DNA of 64,000 nucleotides from NCBI GenBank assembly GCA_963580455.1, contig OY756958.1, positions 2,306,501 to 2,370,500 of the forward strand, read 5' to 3'. The notes beneath the pieces are model-generated. The model worked only from the letters and a program-made list of their open reading frames with translations, did no database searches and was not told the DNA's origin. A program made the position numbers and the translations under genes. Position 1 is the stretch's first letter. The number at the start of each line of letters is the position of its first letter. Below are positions 53,278 to 64,000 of this stretch, in pieces. Origin of the DNA: Euonymus europaeus (Eukaryota; Streptophyta; Magnoliopsida; Celastrales; Celastraceae).

Positions 53278-54207
53278 TGCTTTGATTCTTTGATTTTGAA
53301 ATAGTTCAGAGATCCAACTGGCGCATTGTAGTAGTAGAAGAAGAAGAGCAAGAGAAGAAAAGGAGCTCTCTGTGAACACAAATGCTTCCACAATGAAAAT
53401 ATTGAAATGAGTAGATGGATTACGACTTTACGACAGAGACAGGTAAAGCGAAACTAAACGCTGCGTTTCGAAGCGGGGCAAAAATGCAAAATACACATGT
53501 TACTGCAGAAAAGAAAACGGTGCAGTTTTAGAGTGTAAACTCTGTGTTTTTTCCCTGCGCGCTCCGTCTCTACACACTCGGACTCTCCCGTGCCCTCTCT
53601 GCCTCTCACCGTTCCGGAATATCGATCCTTTTCCCAGTCGTCTCCAAGATTCTCTTGAGAGGTGAATCCCTGACTTTATGTTACAGCAGTGCGGTTTCAA
53701 ACCTCTCTCGTAAATTGTACGACTGAATGAAATACTGCTACAATTTCTGTGTGAATCGGTTCATTGTTTTATAATTTATAGAGTAATTCAATTTTTAGCT
53801 GGCGACATGTTCACTTAAATTTTCTGTTTGGTCACCGAGAAAATAGTGGGAAAAGCAATAATTTATATTATACGACGGACTGATTTCATGTATTCTGCTC
53901 GTTATTCTAGTTTTTTTTTGGGTGTTTGATTGAAGAAGGGAACTTGATTGCCTGGCATGCAAATTTTCTTTTCATGATTCCTGCTATTGAATGCTATGAA
54001 AAAACTTAAATGATGTAACTTCCACATTGCACTGATCCCAGGATATTGTGGTGTATAATTGTGTTGAGCTTTCCTATATATTTTCCTCGTGTTGCTTGTT
54101 GGCTTGGGCGATGTTCATGTTTCATTATACCGGTCTATTTATGAAGTATGGTTTATGTTGTTAACTTCTCAATGTAGATTTGGGAGAGAGGGAATAGTTG
54201 CTTCTCA
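53278..54207. promoter_or_regulatory. Divergent spacer between BTB and PPR genes
   Basis: The two genes start in opposite directions 930 bp apart. A CT-rich, GC-richer stretch at about 53545-53660 (CTGCGCGCTCC, CTCTGCCTCTCACCG) looks like the start region and leader of the PPR gene; a donor-like GAG/GTGAAT lies at 53661. No clear TATA box was identified. Confidence 0.45.
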
Positions 54208-57200
54208 ATGAGGATGTGCTTGAGGAACCCAGGTAACTTTACTTGCAAAGTTTTCAAACACTTCAAAATCATTTCATACTGAAAGGAGTTCTTAATTCCT
54301 TGTTTCTTGTTATCTTGAACAAACATATTGCTTTGTTAACATTTAGATCTCAAAGAATTCTCTACTTGACATGATGTTCGATCTCTCTTCTGATTCTTTC
54401 AGAAGGTGGATTTTATGAAAAAATTCCTTTGAAATTATAGTCCTTGGATTTAGGTGCCAAATTTGTGGGCATCCATTTTTTTTTTGGTGGTCATTTGGCA
54501 CCATGTCATTTCAATTCCAAGATTTTATGGTAATGCATCCATGATGTTGACTTTGAATTTAATTTCTTTTCTTTCTTCTTCCATCGTGGACTCTAATTGA
54601 AAATCTAATTACTCTTTTTCTTCTTCTTCTTTTTGTGCTGCAGGATTAAAATTACACTATGACCTGAAGTTCTGTTGCATTTTCACTCATAAAAAGTTAT
54701 CATCTTTGTCTAATGGGCCTTATTCTGAAGTGAATGTGAAAGCTGATTCCTTCCTGGAAGGAAGTAATCAAGGTAATTCTGCAAATAGTTGGGGTGTAAG
54801 ACAAGTTATTGATAGAGTGTGCGGCGTGTTGGAGACTGGTCCTTGGGGACCTGCCACTGAAAATTCTCTATCTGTGCTTGATGAAAAACCCCAGCCAGAT
54901 ATAGTGATTGGAGTTTTAAGGAGGCTGAAGGATGTGAACATAGCAGTAAATTATTTCCGGTGGGCTGAGAGAATAATAGACCAACCACATCCTCCTGAAG
55001 CTTATAATTCGCTTCTTATGATAATGGCTCGAACTAGAAACCGTGATGGTTTGGAACAAATTCTGGGAGAAATGAGTCTTGCGGGGTTTGGGCCATCTAG
55101 TAACACATCTATCGAGCTAGTTGTTAGCTGTATCAAGTCACATAAATTGAGAGAAGCTTTCAACGTTATACAAACCATGAGGAAGTTCAAATTCCGCCCT
55201 GCTTTTTCGGCATACACGACATTGATTGGTGCTTTGTCTGAAGCTCACGAATCTGACCTCATGCTCACTCTGTTTCATCAAATGCAGGAGCTAGGTTACG
55301 AAGTAACCGTCCATATATTTACGACTCTTATTGGTGCATTTGCCAGGGAGGGCCGAGTTGATGGTGCTCTTTCTTTGTTGGATGAGATGAAGAGCAACTC
55401 TTTTGATGCTGATATTGTTCTTTATAATGTCTGTATAGACTGCTTTGGCAAGGTAGGAAAGGTAGACATGGCCTGGAAGTTTTTTCACGAGATGAAAGCA
55501 CAAGGTTTAATGCCTGATGATGTGACTCATACAAGCATGATTGGGGTTCTTTGCAAAGCTGGCAGGCTGGATGAGGCTGTGGAAATCTTTGAACAGATGG
55601 AGCAAAACAGAAAAGTCCCATGTGCATATGCTTATAACACCATGATTATGGGTTATGGCTTGGCTGGAAAGTTTGATGAAGCATATGGTTTACTCGAGAG
55701 ACAGAAAGGGAAGGGTAGCATTCCAAGTGTAGTTGCTTATAATTGCATTATGTCTTGCCTTGGGAAGAAGGGGAAAGTGGAGGAAGCGTTGAGGGTCTTT
55801 GAGGAGATGAAGAAAGATGCAATGCCCAATATTTTGACTTATAATATACTGATAGAAATGCTTTGTAAAGCAGGAAATCTTGATTCTGCTTTGCAGGTTC
55901 GGGATGCCATGAAAGAAGCTGGCTTGTATCCTAATATTGTTACTGTAAATATCATGGTTGATAGACTTTGTAAAGCACAAAAACTTGGTGATGCTTGTGC
56001 TATATTTGAAGGAATGGATCACAAAGTGTGTGCCCCAAATGACTTTACTTATTGTTCTCTTATTGATGGCTTGGGTAAGCAAGGTAGACTCGACGATGCC
56101 TATAAGCTTCATGAAAAGATGTTAGATTCTGATCATATTCCAAATGCTATTGTGTATACAACGCTTATTCGGAACTTCTTCAAGTGGGGCAGGAAGGAGG
56201 ATGGTCACAAGATATATAGAGAAATGATTAGCTTTGGCTGTTCTCCTGATCTGATGCTCCTTAATACATACATGGATTGTGTTTTCAAAGTTGGAGAAGT
56301 TGAGAAGGGCAGGGCTTTATTTCAGGAAATAAAGGCTCGAGGATTTGTTCCAGACGTGACAAGCTACTCAATACTAATTCATGGCCTTGTGAAAGCTGGT
56401 TTTTCTCATGAAACTTATGAGTTGTTCTATGCAATGAAGGACCAAGGCTGTGTTCTGGACACCCGTGCTTACAATGCAGTAATCAATGGCTTCTGCAAAT
56501 CGGGCAAGGTGAACAAGGCATATCAGCTGCTGGATGAAATGAGGACAAAAGGCCATCAACCAACTGTTGTCACCTATGGTTCAGTTATTGATGGGCTTGC
56601 TAAGATTGACAGGCTTGATGAAGCATACATGCTTTTTGAGGAAGCAAAATCAAATGGCCTTGCTTTAAATGTAGTCATCTATAGTAGTCTTATTGACGGT
56701 TTTGGGAAAGTGGGCAGAATTGATGAAGCATATCTTATCATGGAAGAGATGATGCAAAAAGGTTTGACGCCCAATGTGTACACTTGGAACTGCTTGCTTG
56801 ATGCACTTGTGAAAGTAGAAGAAATCAATGAAGCGCTTGTCTGTTTTCAGTCCATGAAAGACTTGAAATGCTCTCCTAATTATTTTACTTATAGCATTCT
56901 CATAAATGGTCTTTGTAGGGTTAGAAAATTTAACAAAGCATTTGTATTCTGGCAAGAGATGCAAAAGCGAGGGTTAAAACCCAATATTGTCACATACACT
57001 ACCATGATCTCGGGGCTTGCCAGAGCTGGGAACATTTCAGAGGCTCAGGAGCTCTTTGATAGATTTAAAGCAAACGGAGGTGTACCTGATTCAACTTGTT
57101 ATAATGCTCTGATAGAAGGGTTAAGCAATCTGAGTCGGGCAATGGATGCATATAAGCTTTTTGAGGAAACTCGGTCAAAAGGTTGTAATATTCATACTAA

Positions 57201-57318
57201 AACCTGTGTCGTTCTTTTAGATGCTCTGCATAAAGCTGAATGTCTTGAGCAGGCAGCAATTGTTGGGGCAGTCTTAAGGGAAACTGCAAAATCTCAACAT
57301 GCTGCGAGACATTGGTAG
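54208..57318 (+). CDS. P-class PPR protein, At3g06920 type
   Basis: Two exons, 54208-54232 and 54644-57318 (donor CCAG/GTAACT, acceptor TGCAG/GATTAA), give 2,700 nt and 899 residues. The long exon alone has no ATG near its start. The small first exon supplies MRMCLRNP, and the joined N terminus (Arg, Cys and Lys rich, no acidic residues for about 35 positions) looks like an organelle targeting peptide. The rest is roughly twenty 35-residue PPR motifs of the P class (for example TYNILIEMLCKAGNLDSALQ), with no E, DYW or SMR domain. It aligns along its length with Arabidopsis At3g06920 (871 residues) as I recall it, ending GAVLRETAKSQHAARHW. PPR proteins bind organellar RNA. The target of this one is unknown to me. 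Confidence 0.92.
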
Positions 57319-58801
57319 TATTTGTTGTTTCATTTAATTACTTAAGAGATGTGGTGTCTCTGACAAACATTGGCCGCTATGAAGTGTTTTGTCATCCTGC
57401 TGATGAGTATGAGTAATGCACCATAATGGACTATTTCTCTATTCATTACTCAGTTGGTTTCAGATGCTACTGCAAAGGTATTTCCTCATTTTAAATATTA
57501 AATTGTAGCATTTGCAACTTACAAGTAAGTTTTTGCACACGATTTAGCTGAGGATCCGCGCTTCATAAATGTTTTGGTGGATACCCAATTGCTCTTTTTT
57601 CTTAATGTTGGACAATTCTTTGGGTGGGTTTGTGCTCTGACTTGGGCAATGGGGGACACTCATTGTTTGTATCAGTGAGGTTTTTGCGTATGAATACTGT
57701 AATTTTCCTTGTGGACTGGATGAAATATACAATGTGGTAAAGGGCTGTATTCTTCTTGATAATAATAAAAAAAAATGTTCTTTCTGCTGCTGGTGGTTTT
57801 TTCTTTCCCACTCTCCTTTGCGTTGGGAGTAGGTGTGGGTGCACTGTTAATATTTTCTTCATTTTGCTTTGATAATTTATAGAGATGTTATATGACTATT
57901 TTTTTCAAGTACTTATAACTGACTTAGATGCTTGATGGCATCATGGGTGCAGGCACAAGCCATGCAAGAAATTGTAAGCAAATGGATTTGCTTCAAGAAC
58001 CAGAAAGTCAATTTTTTTGGGGGCTCTTCCATCTCTTGGATTACAGGATGCTTGGTTTGCAAGTGAATTGCGATCTGAGTTGGGCGGTGTCAATTTATGG
58101 CATTATCATCATGGGGTGAATTTTTCATTGGATAACTGTTAAAACTCAATGGTTCGGTGATAACCTTGAAAATTATTGGTGAAGACACACAACATGTTTT
58201 GCTGCAGCCGAGGAAGTCCTCTTTCCGGCCTAACGACCGACAATCTTGCTTGAGAAAATGCTAACTTCACTTCTGAATGCAACCCAGACAGAACACAGAC
58301 CTTCTGTGTTGCAGGTGTTTTTGTGTAAGAGTCGCAACAATACCAAAGTGCCTGACTTTCTGTAACAATCTTTCTGCATATATTTAATTATGTATCAGTA
58401 ACTTCATTGAAGCTTAATTATCATTTACTTCCCTTCAAGCAGGTGTAAGGTTGTAGTAAGAAGGCATGTATGTTCTCTCTATTATACAAGCCCTAATTGA
58501 ATTGCTTTCTTCACCAAATTTGATTTCCCTATTGCATTTATATGCAACTGTATATCTGCTAATGGGCCTAATTCTAACTGGGTTGGGCCGGATTGGACAT
58601 ATTTGTTGAGTCCGCGTGACAGCAAAAGTTACCAACGGTAGAAAATCTGCCCACTTTAGAAATGTGACCGTTTTAGCCGATCAGAATCGTCAGATAAGCC
58701 GTAACACATTCTTCTTTCCAGTGTCCGCATCAAATCCCTCTTTGAATCAGGCTATTCAAACTCTCAATCTCTCTCTCGGTCTGTGTTTATTGAATCACAG
58801 A
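57319..58801. other. Intergenic between PPR and ARM-repeat pseudogene
   Basis: The left part is the PPR 3'UTR. Near 58560-58620 the phrases AATGGGCC, TTGGGCCGG and nearby CT-rich sequence (58765-58790) look like promoter and leader of the ARM/TOG gene that follows. Nothing else recognised. Confidence 0.45.
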
Positions 58802-60112
58802 ATGGCGTTAAGACCCATTGACAATGCTCTTCCATTAACTCCTGTTAGGCCAAAAAAGCAAGCAAAAGCCATCGTAAAGCAATCAGAGAATGGTGTAAAC
58901 GATGAAAACAAGGTTTCATTGCCAATATCAACAGAAGCCACTATTGATTATATCCCCACAGAGAGCCTCAAAGCCATTGCAGACCCTGAATCCAAGTTAC
59001 AAGTAAGTTCATGTTCTTGGGTTCTCCTCTTTCAGTCCGATAGTGTTCAATCAATTGTTCAATTTGATTTGGCTTCTTTCAGTCTCATAGTCTCATATAT
59101 GTTTTTGTTTTTATTTTCCTGGGCTTAATTGAAGAATAAGAGTCAAAGGACTGGACAAAGTCTGCAAATCCCTTAATACCGCTTGGCGATTTGCTCTATA
59201 TCACTCATATTTGTTACTCCCTTCCCTGTAAGAATTTGTTCTTCTTTAATCTTTTAACACCTTCTTGACGCTTGGATGTTTCTGCTATTTTGGATATGGT
59301 GTTTGCTAGCATTTGATCTGATGTGTTTTATTTAGACGAATTGGTGGAGGTTTTGGTCAAGGCCATGAAGAACCCAAGAAGTGCTTTGTGCAAGACATCT
59401 ATCATGGCTTCCTCCGACATCTTCAGTGCATTCGGTGACAAGTTACTCGACTCCACTGCAACTGATGCATTTGATGCCTTGGTAGGGGAGGTTTCTGATT
59501 TCTAATATCGCAGTAGGACTCAATTTGCAAATGCTTATTTGATGGGTTTTCTTCTCTATGGGTCGGTTGAGGATTTCTTTGTATTATTTTTGCACAGCTT
59601 CTGCAGCTACTACTCAAAGCTTCTCAAGACAAATGTTTTGTATGTGAAGAAGCTGACAGAGCACTGGATGTGATGGTGCAATCAATGACTCCTTTGCCTC
59701 TGCTTCTTAAGCTGAACTGAAGGGGTATGTTAGCCATCGCAACGCCAGGATCAGAGCCAAAGCTGCTGTTTCCATCTCCAATTGTATAGTACCCAAGGTA
59801 GGTATACTCTATGATGGAAGCCATTTGTATGTGACTTCAAATTGTCACTTTCAATGACTTGTGGGTTCTCAATTTCAGGGGCTGGAAGATATGAAGGATT
59901 TTGGGGTGGTCTCCTTAGTTCAAATGGCTGTGGATTTGTTGAATGATAGATTACCAGAGGCAAGGGAATCCACACGGAGAATTAAAGTGTCGGTTTATGA
60001 GGCGATAACAGAAAATGAAGAGCAGAAGCTGGAGTCATGGCAAAGCTTTTGCAATTCTAACTTGCAGCCTATTCATACTCAGTCCATGATCAAACTAATT
60101 TCTTCTCCCTAA
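58802..60112 (+). pseudogene. Disabled ARM/TOG-repeat microtubule-associated gene
   Basis: The sequence follows a small plant ARM-repeat superfamily protein (starts MALRPIDNALPLTPVRPKKQ; contains VKAMKNPRSALCKTS, FGDKLLDSTATDAFDAL, SQDKCFVCEEADRAL and DLLNDRLPEARES). Former exons are about 58802-59002, 59127-59213, 59336-59481, 59598-59798 and 59879-60112. Lesions: exon 2 lacks an AG acceptor, has an in-frame TAA at about 59134 (GAAGAATAAGAG) and a lost A in ACAAAGTC near 59157. Exons 2 and 3 join out of phase. Exon 4 has a 5 bp duplication (CTGAACTGAA near 59709) that causes a stop. The remaining codons and splice sites are well kept, so the decay is young. An assembly error is unlikely to explain five separate defects. 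Confidence 0.8.
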
Positions 60113-60891
60113 TAGAATGAGCCAGGGAGGACATGTGAGTGGCAGCCACTGGAGTAGTAGAAGCAGTGGATGTCATAAGCAGCAGAAGTTTGTCTGTCTG
60201 TGTCAATCCTTCTAGAATAAGTAAGACTTGGACAATATCATTACACATTAAATTGAAGAGTGTTGTTTTTTTATGATTGAGACTCATTTGCCTCCGACTC
60301 TTCTGGAAGATTGCTGCATAAACCCACCTTGTCTAAGAAAAGTTCACCGATACTATACGATGTCCATTTTCAATGAATAGATAAGGTCCAGAATTCACAA
60401 AATGAAGAGGACCCATTTCCGACAAGTCAAAAGAACTAGGAAAATGATCAAGCATATGGGTCCATAGAAATCACTATTACTGCCTCAGCAAATCGTTAAT
60501 AACACTCTCTCTTCAAACATAGAACAAGTTGTTTGGCATGGCGTAAAAACACTTTCTTACATATTTTATTGAAAGGATTTTACGTTGAGTGCTCGGACTT
60601 GTTGAAAGATTCAAGCACACAACAGAAGTTAATGGCATCACAGCGCAGTCTTCAAAAGCAACGGCGTAGTAAAGGTCGCCCCATCCTGTTCCTGGGAACT
60701 ACTCCTTAAGGTGAACAGTCCTTCTGATCCCTCATGGTCAGAACCTCTCCACATTAGGATAGTATTTAGCCAAGTCCTCTTCCGGTTTTGATCGGGTGGA
60801 CACTGGACAGGAGGTATCAAAGAGCAGTTGAGGTTAGGTATTAGTGTGTTTTAGGAGGCCGCGCTTGCAAAAGCAAAAGTCTTGTTTTAAT
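60113..60891. other. Intergenic upstream of U2 gene
   Basis: No gene, repeat or terminus is recognised. The part before 60892 should include the distal U2 promoter. Confidence 0.5.
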
Positions 60892-60942
60892 ATCCCACAT
60901 CGTAAAGACAATAGAATAAGCATAAGGAAACGTAATTTAAAA
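60892..60942 (+). promoter_or_regulatory. U-snRNA promoter: USE and TATA-like box
   Basis: ATCCCACATCG (60892-60902) is a perfect match to the plant upstream sequence element RTCCCACATCG. ATTTAAAA (about 60935-60942) sits where the snRNA TATA box belongs, about 30 bases before the U2 start. The USE-TATA spacing of about four helical turns is the pattern of RNA polymerase II-transcribed snRNA genes in plants; Pol III types have one turn less. Confidence 0.85.
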
Positions 60943-60967
60943 CCGCAAAGAAACCTATATGCATCTC

Positions 60968-61164
60968 ATACCTTTCTCGGCCTTTTGGCTAAGATCAAGT
61001 GTAGTATCTGTTCTTATCAGTTTAATATCTGATACGTGAGTCATCGGCTCACATGATATTAAATTAATTTTTTAAGGGGGAGGCTCATAACAGTAGCTTG
61101 CTGCTGGGGTCTTAAGCGTCGCCCAAGCGTTGCACTACAGCTTGAGCCTGGCGCGCCCCTCCGA
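60968..61164 (+). ncRNA. U2: U2 spliceosomal snRNA
   Basis: The gene begins ATACCTTTCTCGGCC and contains GTGTAGTATCTGTTCTTATC, which includes the GTAGTA branch-site recognition sequence. The stem II region, an Sm-site-like AATTTTTTAAG at about 61067 and the 3' hairpins ending GCGCGCCCCTCC follow. The length of about 197 nt fits plant U2. A 3'-end box AGTTTAA lies at 61170-61176, as expected for plant snRNA processing. U2 pairs with the intron branch point in the spliceosome. The core sequence, promoter and 3' box are all present, so it looks like a live copy. The 3' end is placed by length and could be off by a few bases. Confidence 0.95.
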
Positions 61165-63171
61165 GTATTAGTTTAACTTTTTGACGGGGCAGGCTTTTCC
61201 TTTGGATTACCGCCTTGGCCTCGATTGGGTTCATGTGTTATTGGGCAGTAAAATTATTTAGATTTCGGATTAAAAATTAGTGTTAAGGTTCCTACTCTGC
61301 ACTTACTCTCTCCGAAGCACCGTTCCTCTACCCTGCTAACCCATTGACCCAATTCGTGGCACTCACGTAATCTACCATAAATCCCTTTTGATCCCCTCTT
61401 CGTAAGCTGTCTGCCAAGTAGTGGGTCTCTATCTTTAGTGGGTAATGGAGAATTCGAGAATGGTGTCCTTGGCACCCGCTCTAATTAAGGAGAGCGGACC
61501 AATGGTTGTGAATTGGGATGGCAAAAAAATAAATTCAATTTGTGCTTTATTCACAAATATTCGATTCATTTAAAATTGGAAAATCGATTTTGGAGGGTTT
61601 GAAAATGATTTTAGTTTTTATTTTGAAATTAGACACAATTTCAAGTTAATTTTAGTTTTTAATGTTGGGTTTAGGATATTTGCATCGATTAATAAATGAT
61701 AGGGTAACTTAATCAAAATCGTCTCAAACCCGACTCTATTCTCGACAAACAATGAGAATATAATGTTCTATCTCCTCAATTTTTTTGAGATTTAATGTTT
61801 GATTTTCATTCCCACAATAGGTATTCACACCCTCACGATTTTTAAAAAAATAATCATCTATTTAAAATAATCAATAAATATTAATTACATTAAATTATTT
61901 ATTTAAAATAATCACCTATTTAAAATAATCAATAAATATTATGTTGAGCTAGTGGTATAGAACGTATGAGCAAAAATGTCAAACATTATTCATAACTAAA
62001 AACATCTAATACCATATTATACTTATAAGTACTCAATCGACCGATATTCATAAACATTCAGTTCTCAAGCGATGTTGGTTTATCTATTTTGAAAAATGTC
62101 GGTGAGTTATGGATAAAACATGCACTCTCATAATCATCAAATAGGTCAACATACTCGTCAAAAAATGTTCTCCAAAAATGTTCTCCGCTCTCCAATCACA
62201 TATTATTTATTGATTATTTAAAATATTGTTTTTCCAAAACTAATTTGGTGCTTAAATCAAATATTTTAATTTATTAATATTTAATGATTATTTTAATGAG
62301 GAAATTAATTTAAAATAAATAAAAAAATTGTAGGTGTGGGAATATCAATTGTGAAGATGAGAATCAAATATCAAATCATACAAAAATTGAGGAAATAAAA
62401 CATCACACAAAAACTTTAGCATGCAAAACCACGAATTAACTTTCATGAATTTATGTTATCTACTGATTATTTTAAAATAGATAACAAATAATTTTGTCGG
62501 TGAGAATACAAATTTAGGGATGCAAGTACCAGCCCTAAGTTACATATCTGAAATTTTGGAAACAAATATAAATATTTTGTCTAATATAAAATCATATTTG
62601 GGTTCAAATATAAAAAAATTGTTCAACCTAGACTATTTAGTTGTTCAGATTCTAATCTGAATTGATTTATTGTTTGATTTTAAACAAATTTGAATATGAT
62701 CAATTATACGTTTGAAAATTCAAAACAATATGCGTCCACAACAAATATATCATAAGCAACTTATATAATCAGATAGGATAGGACTGCACAAAAGTCAGGT
62801 TGAGTCGAGTTTGCCTCATGCATCATCCGACCAACATAGGTTCGGATGGGAGGATGATCAACTTATAACTAACCTCATTTGAGTTTGGGTTAGATCGGGT
62901 GAAGGGTATGAATTGGGTCGAGTGAAATAGGATTCAGTCCAAAGTACAAACAACTATTCAATATCTACACTAATTACTAACCTTTAAAAGTTACAAAGAA
63001 TAAAGTACAAACATAGTTATTTACAAATAATGCACTGCATTGCTACAGTGCCAAAAATGAGAATACTAACAATCAATATGCAGTCATACACTGCACTAAG
63101 CCGCACTGAGTTAGTGGGCTACTAGGCTGTATGAGTGTATCAATGTGTGTACAATTTGAATTTAGGTAAAA
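61165..63171. other. AT-rich intergenic DNA with a foldback repeat
   Basis: No gene. The U2 3' box is at 61170-61176. A foldback repeat lies at about 61750-62410. Other stretches hold scattered AT-rich sequence without recognised termini. Confidence 0.5.
61750..62410. repeat. Imperfect foldback (MITE-like) element
   Basis: About 61760-61885 pairs inversely with about 62200-62405. TCCTCAATTTTT, TGTTTGATTTTCAT and TATTCACACCCTC on the left match the inverse of AAAAATTGAGGAAA, GAGAATCAAATATC and AGGTGTGGGAATAT on the right, and the inner ATAATCAATAAATATT also has an inverse partner at about 62210. A direct repeat of TATTTAAAATAATCAATAAATATT occurs at 61859 and about 61917. No target duplication was found. 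Confidence 0.5.
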
Positions 63172-64000
63172 CTAGTGTAATACTCGCGCTACGCGCGGTT
63201 TAATGGTAATAATTTTAGTAAAAATTTATGAGAACATATTTAAATTCTAAAATTTTCATGACAGAATCAAAACAGTAGCATAGTAAATCATTCTCCCAAT
63301 CATGCTTAGGCTAATTTATCATTTATTGAAATCTCCAAATAAACGAAAAATTCAATCATATTTTATGAATGTAAAATTAATCGATCGGCCTATAGTAAGG
63401 CTTGCTATCTATCACTCGAAAAGTAGTGATACGATATACTTTGCCCTCTTCCAATTGCCTCCTAAATACATCGACATGACGTTGGCCTATTGTTGCGTGC
63501 ATTGTGAATCCCTAAAAAATGACAAGCAGTACAACTTTCTTGATTAATAACAACATAAAGATATATTATTAGAAGGTGATAAACAATCCAAACATATTTA
63601 CCTCTTCGTCGATTAGAATCATATCAATACCAATGAGTTCATCATCGTTGCTTAAATTAATTGCATCCCACATAAGTGTGATCCGCGCGCTAATCCTCCA
63701 TTGAACTCTATTTGTTTGGAGATTTGCAAGTATTGTGGTTGCAATTTTGTGCAAAATTTTACAAACTTGAATGGGTGGCCGATTGTATATAAAGGGAAGA
63801 AAATGTGATGAATTCATGGGATTTCATTAATAACATAAATAGCATTAATTATTACCACAAAAACATAAATGAAATCATTTAATAACTTAATGTCGAAGTT
63901 AAACGTATATAAGTAAAGGATAGGCGTGTGAATGTGATGGATTCATGGAATTTCAAGAATCAAATAAATAACATAAATTCTTATCACTTAAACATAAATG
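63172..64000 (-). mobile_element. Helitron 3' part on minus strand, leaves the window
   Basis: On the minus strand CGCG-TAG-CGCG (63185-63195) forms a hairpin followed by AGTATTACA and CTAG (ending at 63172), with T (A63171 on plus) as the first host base. These are the Helitron 3' end rules. The body extends to higher coordinates beyond the window, and an RPA-like coding fragment lies 0.2 kb inside. Its hairpin and sub-terminal sequence differ from the Helitron ending at 11161, so it belongs to another family. Confidence 0.8.
63377..63817 (-). pseudogene. RPA1-like OB-fold (DUF223) fragment of Helitron
   Basis: Two exon pieces on the minus strand, 63602-63817 and 63377-63511 (donor GAGGAG/GTAAAT, acceptor TTTTTAG), read ARITLMWDAINLSNDDELIG and IDMILIDEEGFTMHATIG, then FRRQLEEGKVYRITTFRVID. 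This is the DUF223 OB-fold of plant replication protein A 70 kDa subunits, which bind single-stranded DNA. RPA-like genes are a known cargo of plant Helitrons. The frame ends in TAA at 63377-63379, where the family continues (RPVD-N-FKI). The residues after the stop (FYIHKI) still resemble the family, so the stop is probably a lesion. The true N-terminal exon and start were not found. Confidence 0.65.

Noticed and set aside
63302..63547. 81-codon plus-strand frame
   Set aside because: The minus strand of the same stretch holds a spliced RPA-like exon with family residues, so the plus frame is an overlap artefact.

Overview
This window is nuclear DNA of a flowering plant, almost certainly a eudicot. 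It is AT-rich, its genes have many short introns with GT/AG borders, and its proteins resemble Arabidopsis proteins closely. Helitrons, a Mutator-like element (MULE) and tRNA-derived SINEs fill the spaces between and inside genes. I cannot name the species.

Layout. Positions 1-5815 hold a foldback structure: two nearly identical 1.6 kb arms in inverted orientation around the Rep half of a Helitron transposase whose helicase half is gone. One base further on, 5817-11161 is a second, non-autonomous Helitron with a readable TC start and hairpin-CTAG end. It carries stray host exons, including exon 1 of the DNA primase large subunit. From 11162 to 14695 there is repeat debris and a cytochrome P450 relic.

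The genic core runs from 14696 to 60112. It contains a DnaJ49-type ER J-protein (-), a TCTP gene (+) sharing a duplicated promoter with it, Kinesin-13A (+), an ESD4/ULP1-type SUMO protease (-), a BTB/POZ protein (-), a PPR protein of the At3g06920 type (+) and a disabled ARM/TOG-repeat gene (+). The exon models were built by hand from splice sites, and the total coding lengths divide by three for TCTP, KIN13A, ESD4, BTB and PPR. A 10.2 kb MULE (36437-46682) with 120 bp terminal inverted repeats and a 9 bp target duplication sits about 250 bp upstream of the ESD4 start codon. It carries a MURA-type transposase (one frameshift), a small gene of unknown function with its own TATA box, and a convergent Ulp1-like protease gene (two frameshifts). 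Fourteen exact copies of an octamer, GTTTAGAA in the left part and TTCTAAAC in the right part, lie in its non-coding DNA.

The right end holds a well-formed U2 snRNA gene with its upstream element, a foldback repeat, and the 3' terminus of a third Helitron (minus strand, running off the window) with an RPA1-like OB-fold fragment.

The most unusual items are the strand-polarised octamer and the third gene of the MULE, the landing of a Ulp1-carrying MULE in the promoter of the host's own ULP1-type gene, and the inverted-repeat Helitron.
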